Shown here one piece after another: positions 60,735-64,000 of a DNA stretch of 64,000 nt. The first letter of the stretch is position 1. Every line of letters starts with the position of its first letter. The notes under the pieces are model-generated. The model had not been told where the DNA came from. It saw nothing but the letters and a program-made list of their open reading frames with translations, and made no database searches. A program made the position numbers and the translations under genes. Source of the DNA: Picocystis sp. L7 (Eukaryota; Chlorophyta; Picocystophyceae; Picocystales; Picocystaceae); the NCBI GenBank assembly GCA_020975725.1, contig QXJR01000017.1:249001-313000 (forward strand), written 5' to 3'.

Positions 60735-62061
60735 TGTTGAAGCATCAAGATTGCCCCCTCGCTGTTTTGCGCTGGCCTTAGCTCTGTCGTGGGACTTAAT
60801 CCACATCGTAGCAGCGGAAGCCAAAGATGATGGATCTCACACTGATCAATGCGGGACATGCAACTGCAAATTGTCATAGAGCTGTCAACATGTGCATTTT
60901 CATTTGCTCAAGTGGTCTGATTCCTTGTTTTGCACGAAGTGCGTGAGAATCGTGAGCATGTGCATGAACAAATTGAGCAACATATTGCACATCCCACACG
61001 AACTTGTGCGGCTTGCCAAGTGCCACCACATCACTGAACATTTGGCTAGCTAGCCTTCCTTCTTCGTCGTAATTCCTTCTTGTCATCTTTTCAGAGTCGC
61101 TATGTCTATGCAAGGGGGTCATAGCAAGGAATTAGTGACCTCTCCACCAGTGGAACCTGGTAGGAAGTGGATGCGCTTACAGATTTCATACTTGTAGCAT
61201 TTCCAAGCGAGCACAATCGCACCACGCGTTCAAAGTTCCAAAAGAGGATACTCGAGCCTCATACTCCGTAGAGATTGAGGTGTATTTCGAATAGAGCTTG
61301 AGGAGTTGAAGAATAGGTTGGGATGCAAAGTGAGCATTGCAATGGGTGATGTGCTTCATGCCCCTTTAGCGTGCTTGGCCCATTTTGCACCTGCCTTGAG
61401 GGGCAAGTAGCCATATTGAAGCGAACGACACGTATCGTAGACGAGTTTCACGGCTAGCCCGTCCTATGCGCCAGATCTATTGACTTCTAGCCCACAAATT
61501 GTTCGGCGCATCGATGGAATTTGCTCAAGACGCACTTGAAGTGCCCTAGCAGTTTACGATGGGGTGATTTTCCTACCAATCTTCCACTGGAAGCTACCTA
61601 GCATTGCTAATGGCACTACCATGGCATTTCCGGCAGGTTGCCTCGCTCGTTCAATCAATACCTTCCCTTCCAAGACTTGCCTCCCTTTCATCCCCATGGA
61701 TGGTGGGTTCCACCACGGATTCCACTCCCACCTTTTCGAGGGTGAGGGGCGTAGGGCATTTGGCATCCCCTTGGTGTTTCCGTCCGTACGGGGATCGAGT
61801 GTCGATCGATGAACCCGGAAGGCTCCTTTTCTACTGCTTCCTTGTCGGATGGATCTTTCCCGCAGAACCGAGAGGGGATCCTTTTTCCCTACCCCTCGCG
61901 ACCCGTGTTAATTGCAGTTTCGTTCGACGATCTCCCTCTGTTTCTCTGACACGTGCTTCGCCATACCCCGAATTAACCTCGAGTTAATCCTATCTGGGCC
62001 GAGTACACGTCACGACAACCGTCCTTCGCGTCGCAACCGCGTGCGCGTTTTGCTCGGAGCC
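60735..62061. other. Intergenic between GPx copies 2 and 3
   Basis: 1.3 kb, AT-richer than most of the window until 61650. Near 61905-61990 there are three TTAA sites (GTGTTAATTG, AATTAACCTC, GAGTTAATCC) just upstream of copy 3. No gene supported. Confidence 0.5.
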
Positions 62062-62637
62062 ATGGCGCTGCGCAGCACGCCGAAACGTCTGGCACCGACC
62101 CTCCGAGGTGCTGCACGTCTCACGAGACGACCTGCATCCGTCTCGGCCGCCGTGTCGACCTCGTCCTTGGGCGACTTCACCGCCGTGGACATCGACGGGA
62201 AGACCAGGAACCTCTCCGAGTTCGTCGGAAAGGTGTCTTTGGTGGTCAACGTCGCGTCCGAATGAGGCCTGACCGACCAGAACTACAAGGAGCTCGTCAC
62301 CCTGTACAACACGTACAAGGCGAAGGGCTTCGAAGTTCTGGCCTTTCCTTGCAACCAGTTCGGGAAACAAGAACCGGGAAGCGAGGAGGACATCAAACAG
62401 TTTGCAGCCAAGTACGGTGCGAATTTCACGATGTTCAGCAAGATCGATGTCAATGGACCGAACGCCCATCCCTTGTATGTGTGGCTCAAGGACAACCTTT
62501 CTGGATTCATGGGTAGCAAAGACATCAAGTGGAACTTCGGAAAGTTCCTCTTGGACAAAGAGGGAAAGCCAGTGAAGCGTTATGCGCCTACGGACAACCC
62601 CCTCAGCATCGTCCCAGACATCGAGAAGCTCCTCTAA
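62062..62637 (+). CDS. GPX: Selenocysteine glutathione peroxidase, copy 3, organellar form
   Basis: 191 residues. Copy 3 differs from copies 1 and 2 by an N-terminal extension rich in Arg and without acidic residues (MALRSTPKRLAPTLRGAARL, then TRRPASVSAAVSTSS), a typical mitochondrial (or possibly plastid) presequence. Sec68 is encoded by TGA at 62263-62265; Gln in FPCNQFGKQEPGSEED, Trp-Asn in KWNFGKFLLDKEGKPVK. Stop is TAA. SECIS at 62682-62758. The enzyme reduces lipid hydroperoxides with glutathione or thioredoxin; which donor applies cannot be seen. Single exon. Confidence 0.94.
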
Positions 62638-62681
62638 GCTTCCAACTATGCCTTCCAGGTAGGTGCACAACCAAACCAATG

Positions 62682-62758
62682 GGCGAAACGACCCGATGAT
62701 GCTGGCCCAGGAAAGCCCCTGGGCACTGGGCTCAGCTGAACTTTACATCGTTTACGCC
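62682..62758 (+). promoter_or_regulatory. SECIS element of GPx copy 3
   Basis: ATGA (62696-62699) opposite TGAA (62737-62740); apical AA at 62712-62713. Helix GCTG-GCCCAG pairs CTGGGC-T-CAGC, ten pairs with one bulged T. Basal helix GGCGAAACGA (62682-62691) pairs TCGTTT-A-CGCC (62748-62758). This is the strongest fold of the three. Confidence 0.9.
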
Positions 62759-63933
62759 GTGGAATGGTTGGGCATGTCTTCTGCGATGGCAGTAATGCAT
62801 GTATTTGATTTTGCTAGGGACCCTTCCCAATGCACATCCTTATTTCTCTTCAACCGCTGTTGCCGAATGCCAAGTGGAGGCAGATTTGATGTGTGTTCTG
62901 ATCCGACCTATACTACCAGAACGAATCCGTCCCCAACCAGTTGGACCTTTGTTAATCTTTGTGGGCGGTTGCTCTATGCGAAACAGCGTTCGGCAGCGCT
63001 CTTTATGGGAAAAAGTATACCGTGTTGCGGTGAATGCCAGGGGCGATGAGTACCCTTGGTTCCCATCAGCCCTTCATTAGAGCTTGCTGGCGAACAACAG
63101 TATCTTTGTCTACTTCAGCATCAGAGTCCCGAGCCCTTCAATGTTGGTATGGTGGAAGATCCTGTAAGACGTAGGGAGTTGCCATGCCTGCAGACTAGAC
63201 AAAGTCGCCAATTTGTTTGGTGGAAGGGATTACGGAGCGGTCACATTGATTCGCTTTACCTATGTGAACCCTTGCCCTTCCTACTCATGCCACGTTCGGG
63301 CATCGACGTGATGGAAAGCCTGCAAGGGTGGTGGGTGTTTGTCCTTTGCTGCAGTACGTGATTGGGCATGCCCATATTCATACGAGTTTTGCTGTTATTT
63401 CTCGTGGAGGGATGCTTCAAGAGGTCACTTGAACTAGGGTTGTTGCTGCGCGAGTGTGTATGATCTTGAGTCCTAATGTTGCATCCGCGGGGAACGTGCT
63501 TTGCTTCCTCTACAGGTTGGCGAGTCTGGCTGCAGTCTTTCACACACGAAGTTCGAGCATGATTTATCATTTGCATCTCTCCGGCGACAACATGTGCCAA
63601 ATTTCATCGTTCTTTGCACGGGACAGGACCAGTCCACGTATGCTTGCCGCGATCACACCGCACCCATCCCGCATCCATCCATGTGTCTCGATCGTGTTCG
63701 TTGCCGTTCCCCCTCCTCTTCCCTCCTCTGGTGCTGGATCTGCCTTCCACAGCACCAGCCTTGTATCCCCCATCCCCATCCGACCCACCTGCTTCCGTAC
63801 AGGAGGTCAACTCGCCCTGAACCCGTTGGATCGGGGCGGATGACGATCGTGTGGCTGAGAGCGCTCCACCTCGACAGCACTTTCGGGGGAGGTTCGTGGA
63901 GGGACTTCGAGTGCGACACAAACACGTCACACC
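62759..63933. other. Intergenic right of the GPx cluster
   Basis: About 1.2 kb with balanced composition; 63650-63800 is C-rich. No protein-like frame recognised. Confidence 0.45.
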
Positions 63934-64000
63934 ATGGCCATGCAATGCACCGCCGCCTCCAGGATCGCACCGGCATGGAAACGTGGCAAGGTTCGTGAGA
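63934..64000 (+). CDS. Possible first exon of the next gene (cut by the window edge)
   Basis: ATG at 63934 (in CACCATGG) opens MAMQCTAASRIAPAWKRGK, a plastid-transit-like start, followed at the edge by GTTCGTGAGA that could be a donor site (AAG|GTTCGT). Too little is visible to name it. Confidence 0.35.
   Translation, partial: MAMQCTAASRIAPAWKRGKVRE

Noticed and set aside
60874-61122. Minus-strand frame of 82 residues (VWDVQYVAQFVHAHAHDSHA)
   Set aside because: No family resemblance and isolated in AT-richer DNA between two GPx genes; likely chance.
1-64000. Transposons, retroelements, viral relics
   Set aside because: No transposase, reverse transcriptase, integrase or capsid-like frame and no paired terminal repeats were seen.

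Overview
The window is nuclear DNA of a photosynthetic eukaryote of the green lineage, most likely a unicellular prasinophyte-type alga. Photosystem I subunit PsaD is nuclear-encoded with a transit peptide (in red-type plastids it stays plastid-encoded). Tra1, SERINC, pol eta, the UDP-sugar transporter and the NFU protein look plant-like. Genes lie on both strands in alternating order. Most have one exon, and the rest have 1-4 short GT-AG introns (about 75-445 bp). AATAAA-like signals lie near several 3' ends. I cannot name the species.

Layout. 1-13 kb: 5' end of TRRAP/Tra1 (-), psaD (+), an unknown plastid-type protein (+), a protein made of three CBM45-like starch-binding modules (+), proteasome alpha subunit PSMA7 (+), prokaryotic-type aspartate/prephenate aminotransferase (-). 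13-24 kb: CDIN1-like nuclease (+), a small membrane coiled-coil protein (+), SERINC (-), PUS7 (-), PSTK (+), a GIY-YIG/NFU fusion (+), ATX1-like copper chaperone (-). 24-33 kb: an 84-bp tandem repeat, GAR1 (+), RPN11 (-), a J-protein (+), pol eta (-), PPIL4 (+), MIA40 (-). 34-46 kb: H2A.Z (+), RsmH (-), RRP44/DIS3 (-), an unknown 490-residue protein (+), SIL1-like factor (-), a subtilase-transmembrane-pseudokinase protein (-). 48-64 kb: cyclic-nucleotide-gated channel (-), class 3 lipase (-), Tim17/22/23-family protein (-), PCGF/DRIP-type RING protein (-), UDP-sugar transporter (+), and three tandem glutathione peroxidases that read UGA as selenocysteine. A likely next gene starts at the right edge.

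Two themes stand out. First, selenocysteine: each of the three GPx genes has an in-frame TGA at the catalytic position and a well-formed SECIS element 3' of the stop, and the window also encodes PSTK, the kinase that makes phosphoseryl-tRNA(Sec). Second, unusual domain combinations: an extracellular active-looking subtilase joined through one membrane helix to an RLK-type pseudokinase, a GIY-YIG domain joined to NFU domains, and a starch-binding protein with no catalytic domain. Intergenic DNA is often rich in GATC-containing words. All six GTTAAC palindromes I found lie about 95-185 bp upstream of start codons, which suggests a promoter element. I saw no transposon, viral relic, CRISPR array, rRNA or convincing tRNA.
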